Source: Simmondsia chinensis
Taxonomy: Eukaryota; Streptophyta; Magnoliopsida; Caryophyllales; Simmondsiaceae
Assembly: GCA_018398585.1 (NCBI GenBank)
Contig: JAGTTD010000001.1
Span: 27,783,438 to 27,847,437, forward strand
Direction of reading: 5' to 3'
DNA length: 64,000 bases
This document shows, piece after piece, positions 43,367 to 55,520 of the stretch (the first letter of the stretch is position 1; each line of letters begins with the position of its first letter). The translations under genes were made by a program, and so were the position numbers. The notes beneath the pieces are model-generated. The model searched no databases. It was not told the origin of the DNA and worked only from the letters and a program-made list of their open reading frames with translations.

Positions 43367-45230
43367 TTACGCAGTTTTTGGAGCTAATGAGGAATGATAT
43401 GGATCAATAACTCTACTTCCCGTATTAAATGTTGCTTTAGTAGCCACTATGGTAATAAGCATAGCTAAGACATTGGAAGCCATCCTAAAAAGAATAGAAT
43501 ATTTGTCCTTGTGCAATCTCCACCAATTTGCAGCACAAAATAATGCTTCTCCAGGAGAAGAAAAAAACATAATAACCCTCTTCAAGATAAATATCCAAAT
43601 TAGATTTTTTTTTTTTTCCACCTTGAACTATCTCGACAGTTGCCACAAGTTGCAAAAGTCTTTGTAATCTAGTTTCTCTTCCTTTATAATCACCTTGGTT
43701 TTCACAAACATGATCCCTAGAATAAATATATATGTGAGATACATAATCCTCGTAAAGCTCATACAATACATATTCCACCTTTCACATGCTATCTCGAGCT
43801 TCATTTTGAGGAAACAAATCTGAAAAAGTATAATCAATTGACCTCATTTTGATTCTATGATCTAACACTAAAGCAATACCCATCAACAAATTGCACTCTC
43901 CCCAGTATTTATCAAACCTTTCTTTCACTTTGATGATTCATAATCGAATGAATTCTTCTTGAGATTATGAATGATTATCCAACAAAAAATTTATTTCATA
44001 TTCTTCAGAAAGAAATAAATTAGATATTGGATATTCTGATTCTAAAATGCTATCAGTAATAGCTTTAAAAACTTTCAAAATTGGACACAATTTTTCCACC
44101 GTTTCCTAACCTTCATCACTAGGACAATAAATATAAGAAGGATCTGGATCTATGTATCATGCATTCGTGAACTTGATAGCAGTCACCAACATATAATACA
44201 TTGAATTCCACCGTGCCTTACATTCAAGTAACAACTTCATATGAGGAATTTGCTGTTGTGAAATAATTTCAACAAATAACTTCAATCTTGAGTCACTTCC
44301 ATTTATGTAGTCAACACTCTTGTGAACTTTTTCAATGATATCTTTTATTTTACTAAGACCATGTTGCACCATGTTGTTTAAAGTATGGGTGAAAAATCCA
44401 ACATGAAATAATTTTCCTCCACAATCCTACCTATTAATTCTAGAGAATGTATCCTTAAGAATTTTTATGCAAAAATCATTGGCGCTTGGATTATCAACTC
44501 AGACAGTAATAACTACATTAAATAAGCTAATTTGTTTTAGATTTGTAAAACATATTGATAACAAAAAAAAAAAAAGATAAGAAAACAATTTGTTAGACAT
44601 ACTTTATTCTTGATTCCAATTCTTGTCAACACTTTAAGATGGCATCAACTATCTGTGTGCCCCTACAGAGTGGCTGTAAATGAACAAAACTAAGAACACG
44701 CTTATGTATCTTCCAGTTAGAATCAACCCAATGTCTAACTACAACCATATACTCAATTTTTTAAGGTTTGGATTCCCACAAATCTGTATTCATACAAAGT
44801 CTGTCAACATTTTTCAACGTCCCCTCAAGTTTCTTTTTCTCAATCTCATATACTGTGAAACAATTAGTTTTTCCTATTTGACATGATATTTTTTTCCATT
44901 CAGGCATTTTCCACAAATCTATATTCATATGAAGTCTGTCAATATTTTTCAACATCCCCTCAAGTTTCTTTTTCTCAATCTCATATGCTGTGAAACAACT
45001 AGTTTTTCCTATTTGACATGATATTTTTTTTTCCATTCAAGCATTCCACATTTCATAATTATATAAAAGCCTTCCTCTTCCAAAAATCCAAAAAGGACGG
45101 TCATGCATGAGAATCCAATGTGTAGTGGCTCCTCTCATCTTTCTCATGTCAAACTTGCCTTCGTGTATAGGAGAAACAAACTTGGTTTGCAACTACACTA
45201 GAATTTGCATCAACTGGCAAGAAGTTAAGC
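43367..45230 (-). pseudogene. hAT-family transposase (Ac/RICESLEEPER-like)
   Basis: Right to left: about 45060-45180 reads 'MRKMRGATTHWILMHDRPF', matching the region before the catalytic core of plant hAT transposases. 44761-45036 gives 'YEIEKKKLEGMLKNIDRLHM', then 'NIDLW' (first catalytic-Asp region, T/S-x-D-x-W). 44157-44372 reads 'GLSKIKDIIEKVHKSVDYI' and 'CKARWNSMYYML'. 43367-43621 gives 'ALFCAANWWRLHKDKYSILF', then 'MASNVLAMLITIVATKATF' and 'VIDPYHSSLAPKTA', the C-terminal dimerisation domain. The blocks are separated by frame breaks, and part of the middle is an in-frame 135-bp duplication. The BED zinc finger is not seen. It would have cut and pasted hAT DNA; this copy is dead. Confidence 0.88.
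44776..45046 (-). repeat. In-frame 135-bp tandem duplication inside the hAT pseudogene
   Basis: Units 44776-44910 and 44911-45046, nearly identical, each containing ccacaaatct, cccctcaagtttcttttt and cctatttgacatgatat. The length is 45 codons, so it keeps the frame and repeats the 'KISCQIGKT..CFT.YEIEKK' block. Confidence 0.9.
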
Positions 45231-45310
45231 ATGTTTTGTTGCTTAAATTCCAGCATTCTTATGTCGGTTGGGCAATTTTAATTTCATAAAATAAAATTAC
45301 TTATAACGAT

Positions 45311-47006
45311 TGGATCTAGCGCAGCGAAATCAAAATTTAAAATTTTCAATTCTAAATACTTACATATTTACAACTCTAATTAAACATAACAATGCATAGC
45401 GTGGTAGACATAATCATAAAAAATAATTAAATACGAATTTAAAAGTATAATCGAGACATCTCATACCTCGTTGTAGAAGATGCTCCAACGATAGCTCCGA
45501 ATTCTTGTCCGCAATCCCTCTTTGCACTGGACATGTGGGAGTCGTGAAATCAAGTAGCTCTAATAAAAACTATTTTATGGAACTAATAGGGAGAGAGACT
45601 TTGCCTCTTTTAATTAGTAGGTCAAAGCCGAACAAATTACATAAACCATAATGAGCCAGCTTTTGATTTATATAGGAGGCTAAAATAGTATTTTTGATAA
45701 GTCAAAATACCAAAAATAATTATCCAAAACACACAAAGTTTACACGTATTAAACTTCCAGTCACAAGTTGTCACATGACACCCTTTGATTTGTCCGCGTC
45801 ATTTGATGCAGATTCATCCAGGGAGGCATCCAAGTGCGCGACAAGTGTCATGTACTAGTTGGCGGTTGGGAGGTGGCCCAGATCGCCCCCTAGCGCTAGT
45901 CAGTGCACAACATGTGTCGTACGCTGATTGGCTAGAACGCGATTTCATGGTTTTTCCATTTTTTATTTTCACTTTTCGAGTGTAAATACATCTCATAAAT
46001 ATCTAGGTTTAGTAAAAATTAATTTATACAACCCTTAAATAAATAATTGATCTCTTGAATTCTCTTAACTTCTTTAGGTGTATAATTTAGAGGTTTGTGC
46101 TGAGACCCAAGACACAGTTTATTTCTAGCTCCAAATGGGTCAAATTTTATTATCATCTTATGACAACAATTGATTACTATTTAGTAAAATTTAATTCCAC
46201 TAAATAAGTTTTACTGCACTCTAGAAAAAAATATATTCACTCATTAAATTTCTTGTAATAGTTTACTCATAATTGGTCCCCTATTAAATGTCTATGAGAA
46301 AAATAACTTAAACTACTATTGTTATTCTTTCTCATTTTTCCTTCTTAGTTCCCAACTCACCTTGCTCAAATAATTTACTGCTACAGGAGAAACACTTCTG
46401 CATTAATTTCAAATGACAAATATATGGAATGTTCTGGCCAAAGTCTCTAGAATCAATTCAAATACCAGGAAATCAACTCAGGAGTCATCATGCATGGTAG
46501 ATTCCTACTTTAGTGCATCAAAGTAACTATATTTCATGCACGAGTCCATACTATTTCTCGGATTTTGAGTCATTATATAAACAAAAATATATATGAGTTG
46601 CTCACTTATGATAGTAGCACAGAAATGAGCAAATCATGTGGTTCAATTTTGTGTAACAATCTCATAGTAATACACCAACATAACATTTTGGATCACTATC
46701 CACATAACCAAGACAAGTTATCCAAGTGTTATATATAGTCTTAGCAGACAAGTAGCACAAACTCATCACTGACTACGAACTGATTATTAAATAATATTTT
46801 AATTTGTTATTTGTTTGTGGCATAATCTCATCATCCACCAAAACAGATATTCTAAATGTCATTTAAGGACTTCGTCCATCTCATGATACGTGAACATCAC
46901 ATGCATAATAAAGAACTCATAAACATATAGACGACAATAAATAACTTTTATTCAATAAATAGAAATGTTCACATATGTTGGGTTCCCTAGGATACCAATT
47001 CTAACA
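45311..47006. other. Non-coding region, possible long LTR-like unit
   Basis: No gene. The right end on the minus strand starts TGTTAGAATTGGTATCC, a common start of plant LTRs; the left end read the same way finishes gcgctagatcca. A GC-richer block at 45780-45950 contains two related pieces (gacaagtgtcatgtactag and caacatgtgtcgtacgctg) as in LTR promoter regions. No partner LTR and no matching target duplication (acgat / tcttg), so the call stays open. Confidence 0.3.
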
Positions 47007-47864
47007 TCTTGCCACAAAAACACCTAAATGCCCCTTTATATGAGTTGTAGGTCCCCTTTTTCAGTGTGAAAAATGTTTGTTACAGTACTTACAACGAGCT
47101 CCCTTAATCTCTTCACCTACTTTTCATTAATCATCTCTTCCCATACCACTAAATTCCTACTCCTCTTTTTTACTCGAAATATGTCTGCATCTTTAGCTTG
47201 TCCATGCCCCTCCTTAACTTCAGTTCGAGGAGGGTCATCGGTTTCTTGAGAGATACATTTTGAATCTACTATATTTTGATTCGGTGTTCATTCTTGGGTT
47301 GACATTTCTTTTATGTAAGGCAAGCAACAAAAAGACAAAAACAACATCGAATTAAAATAATAGTCCACCAAGAATAAACACTTTATTTACAAAGTAAGGA
47401 AAGGAATCTGGTCAGGGTCAAACACGTGGTTGGAGTCGGACAAAGTAAAAAATATCACAACATAAGACTACACCAAAAACTTTACTACGTATGTAACACT
47501 TTATAAGTTTAAATTATCGATAACAATTTAACTAGGTAAAAGAAATTTAGTGTTTAAACTATACATAATTAGTAAAATTTATTGTTATATGCACTAGACA
47601 TGAGTTGTTTAATTCACTACTAGTTTAAAAAGCTCAAAGGTAAACTTTTAACAATAAGCAATCAAATTATAATCAACAATAGATTCAATCCAACGATCCA
47701 AAATTAGAAAACATTAATCAAATTACAATCAAATTATAATTTTAAAATTATACTTATTTTTAAATAGAAAAAGTTTGTTTAGGTAAACGAAAATTCAACA
47801 ATTTAATAATGTAGGGTCCGTTTTTATAATAAAATCTAAAATCTAAAAGGCTAGAAACAAAAAA

Positions 47865-47935
<71 letters not shown>

Positions 47936-48046
47936 AATCACTTAATAAATCTCAAGATTAAACAAAACAATACAGAAAATTAAAGAATAATTAGTATTTA
48001 TGATATAATTGTACAAACTGTTTACACTCTAAATTCGAGAGAGTTG
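47007..48046. other. AT-rich spacer before gypsy G
   Basis: No gene recognised. Contains the (TA)n array at 47871-47930. Confidence 0.5.
47871..47930 (+). repeat. (TA)30 microsatellite
   Basis: Sixty bases of uninterrupted TA repeat; self-complementary and able to form a cruciform. Confidence 0.97.
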
Positions 48047-48139
48047 GGACGATGCCGTTTTGTGTAAAGTGCCCGTGCTTACCACGTGAGGTCCTCCTTG
48101 AGGAAAGTCAGACCTCTAGGTATTAAGATAACAGCGTCT

Positions 48140-50953
48140 CGAGCCCAGCTAATTAAGAAGTTTATCATCCTAACAGGGGTCATCTGACCAAGTGTCTCGC
48201 CATGGAGCGCTCCAGTAATGTTTGTGAAGAAGAAGGATGGCAGTATGAGGTTATGCATTGACTACAGAGAACTGAATAAAGTGACTGTTAAGAATAAGTA
48301 TCCCTTGCCTCGAATTAATGACTTGTTTGATCAACTTTAAGGCGCCAAGGTCTTTTCTAAGATTGACCTACGATCTGGTTATCATCAGCTAAAGATCAAG
48401 GAGAAGGATGTGGCTAAGACTGCTTTTCGAACCAGGTATGACCATTATGAATTCTTAGTTATGCCGTTTGGGCTAACGAATGCACCTGCTGCTTTCATGG
48501 ATTTGATGAACAGGGTGTTTCGACAGGACCTGGATCGATTTGTAGTTGTATTCATCGACGACATACTGATCTACTCTAAGAGTAGGGAGGAGCACGAAGA
48601 ACATCTGAAAATGGTATTGCAAACCCTACAAGAGCATCAATTGTATGCCAAGTTGAGTAAGTGTGAGTTTTGGCTTGACAGAGTGGCATTCTTAGGCCAT
48701 GTGATATCCAAAGATGGGATCTCAGTGGATCCAAGGAAGGTTAAAGCGGTATTGGAGTGGAATCCCCCCACAACTGCAACAGAGATTAGAAGCTTCTTGG
48801 GACTGCCTGGTTACTATAGAAGATTCATTGAGGGATTTTCGCAAATTGCACTTCCTCTCACCCAATTGACTCAAAAAGGAGTGAAGTTCGTGTGGACAGA
48901 TGAGTGTGAAAGAAGCTTTCAAGAGCTGAAAAAGAGGTTAGTGTCTGCCCCTGTACTTGCATTACCTACTGATGAGGGTAACTTTGTCATTTACAGTGAC
49001 GCTTCAAAGAAAGGGCTAGGTTGTGTGCTAATGCAGAATGAGAAGGTGATAGCCTATGCGTCCCGAAAATTAAAGCCTCATGAAAAGAATTATCCAACGC
49101 ACGACCTAGAGTTGGCAGCAATGATATTTGTTTTGAAGATTTGGAGACATTACCTCTATGGTGGATCTTGCCAGATTTTTACAGACCACAAAAGCTTGAA
49201 ATACTTGTTTACTCAGAAACAGTTAAACTTAAGGCAGAGGAGATGGTTGGAATTGATTAAAGACTATGATGTGACCATAAATTACCATCCTGGAAAAGCA
49301 AATGCAGTTGCAGATGCACTGAGCAAGAAATCAGTGGGCAATTTAGCTGCCTTGATCACTTCCCAGCCTAAGCTACTTAGAGACTTGGAGGAAATGCAAA
49401 TTGAAGTGTGCATTCATGATAAAAAGGGCGGTGTTTTAGCCAATCTGGTTGCACAACCGCCCTTGCTATAAAAGATCAAGGCTGCGCAGCAACATGACCC
49501 GTTTTTGATGAAGATGAAAAGTAAGGTGATTAATGGAGAATCTTCAGACTTCACGCTGCATGGTGAAGGAGCATTGTACTTTGGAGATAGGTTATGTGTA
49601 CCTGATGATCCAACAATTAAGAGGGAAATCATGGAAGAAGCACACAGTTCCCGCTTTTCGGTACATCCTGGAGGCACGAAGATGTATTGAGACATGAAAA
49701 GCTGCTTCTGGTGGAGAGACATGAAGCGAGATATTGCTGAGTTTACGGCTAAGTGCTTGATCTATCAACAAGTAAAGGCCGAGCACCAAAAGCCTGGTGG
49801 ATTGCAACAGTCCTTAGAAGTGCCTGAATGGAAGTGAGATCGAATTTCCATGGACTTTGTTGTTGGCCTACCGAGGATAGTTAGGAAGAATGATGCGATT
49901 TGAGTCATTGTAGATAGACTTACGAAGAGTGCACATTTTCTTCCTCTTAGATTTGGTACTCTATTAGATAAGTTGGCAGAATTATACATTGATGTTGTGC
50001 TGCGATTGCATGGTGTGCCAAGTGAAATTGTTTCTGACAGAGACCCAAGGTTTGTGTCTAAATTTTGGGAGAGTCTGCAGAAAGCTTTGGGGACTCAACT
50101 GAGTTTGAGTACCACTTATCATCCTCAGACAGATGGGCAGACTGAGAGACCTATTCAGACATTAGAGGACATGCTGCGTGCCTGTATTATAGACCTTGGA
50201 GGTAGTCGGGATAACTACTTGAGTTTGATAGAATTTTCCTATAACAACAGTTACCATTCTAGTATTGGGATGGCACCATATGAGGCTTTGTATGGGCGGA
50301 GATGCAGAACCCCTTTGTTTTGGAATGACGTTGGAGAAAGAAAACTGTTAGGTCCCGAGATTGTACAGGATGCTGAAGAGAAGGTCAAGCTAATCAGAGA
50401 AAGAATGAAGCTAATCAGAGAAAGAATGAAGATAAGCAAAGATAGGCAAAAGAGTTGGGCAGACAAATGGAGAAGACCATTGGAGTTTTCAGTAGGTGAA
50501 CATGTCTACCTAAAGGTATCCCCAACCAGAGGTGTGATGAGATTTGGAACAAGGGGTAAATTAAGTCCTCGATTTGTAGGACCATTTGAAATTTTGGCAA
50601 AAGTTGGAGACGTGGCTTACAGAGTAGCCTTACCACCGGGACTGTCTAGAATACATAATGTATTTTATGTTTCTCAATTGAGGAAGTATATCTCTGATCC
50701 TTGTCATGTGATACGACATGAACCTTTGCAAGTACAAGAAGATTTGACTTATGTAGAGCATCCAGTTCGCATAATCGACCGAAAAGAGCAAAGGTTGAGG
50801 CATAGGGTGATCCCATATGTCAAAATCCAATGGAGTAATCATACTCCTAGAGAAGCAATATGGGAGACCAAAGAAGAGATAAGAAGCAAATACCCAGAAT
50901 TATTCGAAAACGAAGGTGAGTTTCGAGGACGAAACTTTTGTTTAAGGGGGTGA
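48140..50953 (+). pseudogene. pol: Gypsy G pol (RT, RNase H, integrase)
   Basis: RT: '[20 protein letters not shown]' (about 48220), '[20 protein letters not shown]', the catalytic '[13 protein letters not shown]' (about 48550), '[16 protein letters not shown]'. RNase H: '[16 protein letters not shown]', '[19 protein letters not shown]', '[18 protein letters not shown]', 'ADALSKKS'. Integrase: an HHCC finger that reads CLIYQQ where the last Cys is expected, then 'MDFVVGLPR', 'IVSDRDPRFVSKFW', 'STTYHPQTDGQTERPIQTLE' and the C-terminal 'VYLKVSPTRGVMRFG', 'GPFEILAKVGDVAY'. A 21-base repeat doubles 'MKLIRER' near 50400. Six in-frame stops (48185, 48338, 49469, 49688, 49835, 49901) break the frame. 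The longest open parts are 48410-49471 and 49973-50953. Confidence 0.92.
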
Positions 50954-50956
50954 GGA

Positions 50957-52375
50957 TGTAATACCTAGTCTAATTAAATTAGGCTAGGTATTATAATACA
51001 ATTAAAATTCGATATTATTTCAATTTGCTTGTAAATAAATTAATGAATTAAGTATCAGAAAGGGGTCCATTAGTAATATTAAAATAATTAAAATAGGTAA
51101 AAGTGAATATATATATACAGAAAAAAAATAAAAAAAAAGAAAGAAAAGGGGGGGCCCGTGGAACACCCCCCATCCAAAACCCTTTCACATCTCTCTTTAT
51201 CTCTCTCGCCTCCCAGCCTCCCTCTCTATTCCCCTTTCGCTCTCACGCTTTCTCTCGTCAAATCCTAAATTTCAGTTCTCGCTTGATAGGATTCGAAGCT
51301 GACCCATAATAGGAGTTCGACTTTTGGATTAAACGCAGGTAAAGGTAAGTGCACCACTCCCCCTACTTGTTTATAAATACGAAAAATCTGATTTTTAAGG
51401 GTTTATATGTGAGACTTATATTTGAATAGTTTATTATTTTATTAAAATAGGTTCAGGCATATATATTTGGCTAATTGCGTGATTTCTACTCTCTTGATTT
51501 AAGATGTACTGATTTATACGTTGATTTGTCGTTTAAATATGTGATTTCTACTATTGTTTGACGTGTTAATATGTAATTTGAATTGTACTGATTTATACGT
51601 TGAATTGATATTTAAACATGTGAATCTTGAAAGAAATTGTACTTGTGAGTATGTGAAAGGAACTATTGTGAGCTTGCTATTTGAATTAAAAGATTTTATG
51701 GGAAGAGCTTACAGATAACTACGTTGACCCTCCGGGGTCCATCGACGATAAAATGCGAAATGTGAAATGTGAAAGTCGATCTGTGACCCTGTCGTGGGAA
51801 TAATACCGGCACATAGATCTATGTTCGATCCTATTGGATCTGTCGACTTAGAATCGGTTCGAATTTGTGAAATGTGAACGTCGATTGTGACCCTGTCGCA
51901 GGAATAATACCGGCCGTAGTTTTCGTTTCGTCTGTGAGTTTTAACAAAATGAGCTCTTGTGAAATAAGTTAAATTATAAAGTAGAGTTTTATTCATTTTA
52001 AATAATATGCCTGATCTGGTTAGGGTGTATGGTATACTTGCAGAGCCGTTGTTTGCTCACCCTAATAATTTATCTTTCAGATTAGTAGCCGGTGGCAAAT
52101 TCTAGAGGAATGAGGATGATGCAGTGACTCTCTATTTCGGAATTTAGTCTATTTTTGTAGTTTAATTATTTGATATATTTGTAGTGGGATATTATAGACC
52201 GTTTGAGATATTGTTATTTGAGCTTCCGCACTATTAGTTTTAAAATGTTAGTATCGATGTCTTTGGACTTGAGGTCATATATGTTGGCAAAATTTATGGA
52301 ATTTTGACAAATTCTCAGAGAAAGATTTTGGGCTTCGTACTATGATGAGGGGATTTATTGTAGTACGGCCGTGTA
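50957..52375 (+). repeat. 3' LTR of gypsy G
   Basis: Begins TGTAATACC directly after the polypurine tract. It contains a TATA-like stretch (atatatatac, about 51109-51118), a C/T-rich leader, and two copies of a block of about 48 bp (gtcgatctgtgaccctgtcg and gtcgattgtgaccctgtcgc, with 'aataataccggc') at 51771-51813 and 51879-51914. The 3' end is estimated from composition (cggccgtgtagtgtcc near 52360-52375), as there is no partner LTR. Confidence 0.65.
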
Positions 52376-52456
52376 GTGTCCTCTTAACTTAAGCCTATTA
52401 GCCACTCGAGGCTCGGGATAGTTGAAGGGTAAAAGGAGCTCGAGCTCAAGGGACTT

Positions 52457-53861
52457 TGATAAGTGCTAGAAATGTTATATTTAATTATCATACTTTATGC
52501 TTTTTGGTTGTGTTTTTTTATGATTATTTACGTTTTTAAATTAATAATTCTTCATTTTTGGATTTTAGTAATTATTTGATTGTTTTCTTGATTTTAAGAG
52601 CCGATATGGGATTAATTGATAAGAAATTTGGATGGGAAGCTGGAGGGAATTTCAGTTAGACGAAATCTACTTAGAATCTCAATTGGATAAGTACTAGAAG
52701 TTACTTGGGTACCAAGAAGCTCGTTTTATGTGGCAAAACGTTTTTGGGCTTTTTGACTTATTTTCCAGAGGGCAAATGTTTATCGAAAGGTATTTCCTAA
52801 TTCAAAAAAGATTCCAAGGAGATTACATGCCTAATTTTTAGGAGAATTCAGTTAAAAAAATATATATATAAAATGTGGTGGAGAGCCCTTACCAAGCATC
52901 ATCAGGGGATACACGTTTTGAAGATCCAAGAAGCTATAAAGACGTGTTCTTCATCATTTAATTCAACATGAGTTCTTCTTATCTTTCTTTAATTCTTTCT
53001 TTTCTTCAATGATCATGAGTGTGTAATCTTTTGTTATTCAGTAGAGAAAGGACTGAAACCATGAATTTGTGATCATGAGACAAGTATTTTGATTTTAATG
53101 AATTTCATATCGCTATGTTTAAATATCTATGAATCATCTATGCTTAAATGTCATGATTGATGGATTGGTTGTGTAGGAGGCCTACTACTCAATTACTTCT
53201 TGATATCTAATGCTAGTTAATGATTCTAAGTTCATAATTGCTTGGTTGAATTAACGCAAGTAGCAAATAATAGAAACATGGATGGTCAAGTTTATGCTTT
53301 CTGTTATGGTGTTTTATAGTCTAGATTAAATATCTGCGTCGTCGTATGTCATTGTCCAGGATTCATGATGTCTTTCTCATTCGTTAAAGCTGCCATGAGA
53401 TTAAACTTTTCAATCGTTTGAGGGTTGTTTAGTGGTTAGGGTTTAATTGCAGGTCGTCCGAATTAAACCAAAATTAAGGAAAGATAGGGAATAAAAGCTT
53501 CGTTGGTGAATTCTACAGTCAATCTATTTAAACTAGTGAATTGAATGTGCTGATGATTAATAACTAAATTCATGGTGAATTTCTCTATCCTCTACTGAAT
53601 GCTTTTAATATATTGTTAAGAACCTTTAGAAAGTTCACATCTTTAACAGATTACTTCATCTAGTGTACTTTAGATAGTTGAATCCAGAAACACCCCCCCC
53701 CCCCCCCAACCTTGGCTGATTAGATTAGTTATTTAGGAAACTCGAATTTAGATAATTGAAACACTTTAATCCTCGTGGGATCAACCTCTACTTACCCTAC
53801 CTACTAGTTAGTTAGGTTGATTTAGAGTTTAATTTTAATTTGCTGCACTCGGAACGCATCA
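52457..53861 (+). repeat. 5' LTR of gypsy H
   Basis: 1405 bp, starts TGATAAGTGC and ends acgcatca. It contains a 15-C run (53693-53707). Compared with the 3' LTR it has the first 45 bp or so and an internal block of about 105 bp (about 52683-52790) that the 3' LTR lacks. Confidence 0.85.
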
Positions 53862-53865
53862 AATT

Positions 53866-53883
53866 TGGCGCCGTTGCCGGGGA
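53866..53883 (+). promoter_or_regulatory. Primer binding site of gypsy H (tRNA-Asp type)
   Basis: TGGCGCCGTTGCCGGGGA, four bases after the 5' LTR end; the site used by Athila-group elements. Confidence 0.92.
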
Positions 53884-53954
53884 TTATCGCTAATTTTTCT
53901 ATTTGAATTCGAAACTTTCTAACTTTTTTTTTTCTTCTTGTTTTTGTATTTTTT

Positions 53955-55420
53955 ATGAGTGAGGAATCTGATTCTAGACTCTTTCGTATTAGACAATTCA
54001 TTCAAGAACACTCAAGCTCATCTAATCCACTTTTGATCAAAGATCGTGATAGTGATCGTGATTCGGATACACAATCGAGCATGGCTAATCGAACCTTGAA
54101 AGAGCTTGCTGCTCTGGATTTAGATCAAAAACCTTTATGCATTATTTATCCCGCTTTAGAAGTACCGTTGAAATTACATTCTGGATTCATACACTTACTT
54201 CCCAAATTTCATGGTCTTGCAGGTGAAGATCCTCACAGGCATTTAGAGTTCCATGTGGTTTGCTCGACCATGAGACCAGAGGGTGTTGAAGAAGAACAAA
54301 TAAGATTAAGGGCTTTTCCTTTTTCATTGCAAGATGCAGCAAAGGATTAGCTGTACTATTTACCTTCCGGGTCCATTACCACGTGGAATGAATTGAAGAA
54401 ACAATTTTTGGAGAAGTTTTTCCCAGCTTCAAGAACAGCCAACATAAGGAAGGAAATTTGTGGCATTAGGCAATTTAGTGCGGAGACTTTGTACGAATAT
54501 TGGGAGCGATTCAAGCGCTTATGCTCTAGCTGTCCTCAACACCAAATAAGCGACCAATTGCTCATCCAATATTTCTATGAATGTAACCCACCAAAAGGAC
54601 CATGATTGATGCGGCTAGTGGTGGTGCATTGGTAGACAAGACCCCAACAGCAGCTAGGGAATTGATCTCCAACATGGCCGCCAATACCCAACAATTTGGT
54701 TCAAGGAATGAGCCCACTCCTAAAAGGGTTAATGAGGTAAGTGTTAATTCTATTGAACTACAACTTTCGAACTTAACTTGTTAGTCAATTGATTCCAGGA
54801 AATGCACAACAAGTCAAAACTTGCGGAATTTGCATGGTTGCGGGACACCCAATGCCCTACGTTGCAAGATGAGCAAGCAAAGGCCATTTGTGGGTTCCCT
54901 GGTCCACCTCAAAGGAAATATGACCCATTCTCTAACACATACAAAGAGGGTGGAGGGACCACCCAAATTTGAGATACGGCAATCAAGGAGCAAGGAATGC
55001 GTTTCCTAACAACCCGCCTAGATTTTCACAATTGCAATTTCAACAAAGGCAGCCCATGAACCAAACTCTTGAGGTTAAGACCCTTGCTAATAATTCTTTG
55101 TAATTTCAACAATCTGTAGGGCAATTTCAAAGAGAGACAAGGACGAGAATCCAGAACTTGGAAACTCAAGTCGGGCAATTAGCTACCTCCATTGGTAGGC
55201 TAGGAGCGCAAGCCTCAAACAAGTTCCCTTCTCAAACAATCGTGAACCCAAAGGAAAATGCTAGTGTGATTGTTTTGAGGGGTGGGAATGAGGTAGAAGA
55301 ACCCACAAAGACTTCTTCTAAGTACCACAGCCGAGACGCAGAGGAGGAGAAAGCAGTGGAGCCCACCCCACTAGAAAAGGCTGAATCCAAGGGAAAACAA
55401 GAGAAGGATGAAATTCCTTA
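53955..55420 (+). pseudogene. gag: Gypsy H gag
   Basis: The start ATG is at 53955, 71 bases after the primer site. The first segment (53955-54350) includes 'IYPALEVPLKLHSGFIHLLP' and 'EDPHRHLEFHVVCSTM'. An in-frame TAG where Trp is expected (after 'DAAKD') interrupts it. The gag core continues at 54393-54605 ('LKKQFLEKFFPASRTANIRK', 'YWERFKRLCSSCPQH'). 54602-54784, 54821-55009 and 55158-55421 carry the tail; the last has 'METQVGQLATSIGRLGAQAS', a conserved block near the end of Athila-group gag. Frame breaks lie near 54600, 54790 and 55085. Confidence 0.87.
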
Positions 55421-55520
55421 GGTAACTTGTAATTCACCTTCTTCATTTGAATATAAGTCTATCCCTCCTTTTCCTAGCAGGTTAGCAAGATCAAAGAAAG
55501 AAGAGGCCGATAAAGAGATT

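Larger units (their letters stand above)
48060..52375 (+). mobile_element. Ty3/gypsy chromovirus G (Tekay/Del-like), 5'-truncated
   Basis: It contains RT, RNase H, integrase and the C-terminal region 'IHNVFYVSQLRKY' typical of the Tekay/Del lineage, a polypurine tract (ttaagggggtgagga) and a 3' LTR starting TGTAATACC. Gag, protease, primer site and 5' LTR are missing; the left boundary near 48060-48140 is not sharp. Apart from premature stops, pol keeps one frame for about 2.8 kb. Confidence 0.88.

Noticed and set aside
45785..45996. Small genes on both strands in the GC-richer block
   Set aside because: Mirror frames of about 60 codons without motifs in sequence that looks like promoter DNA.
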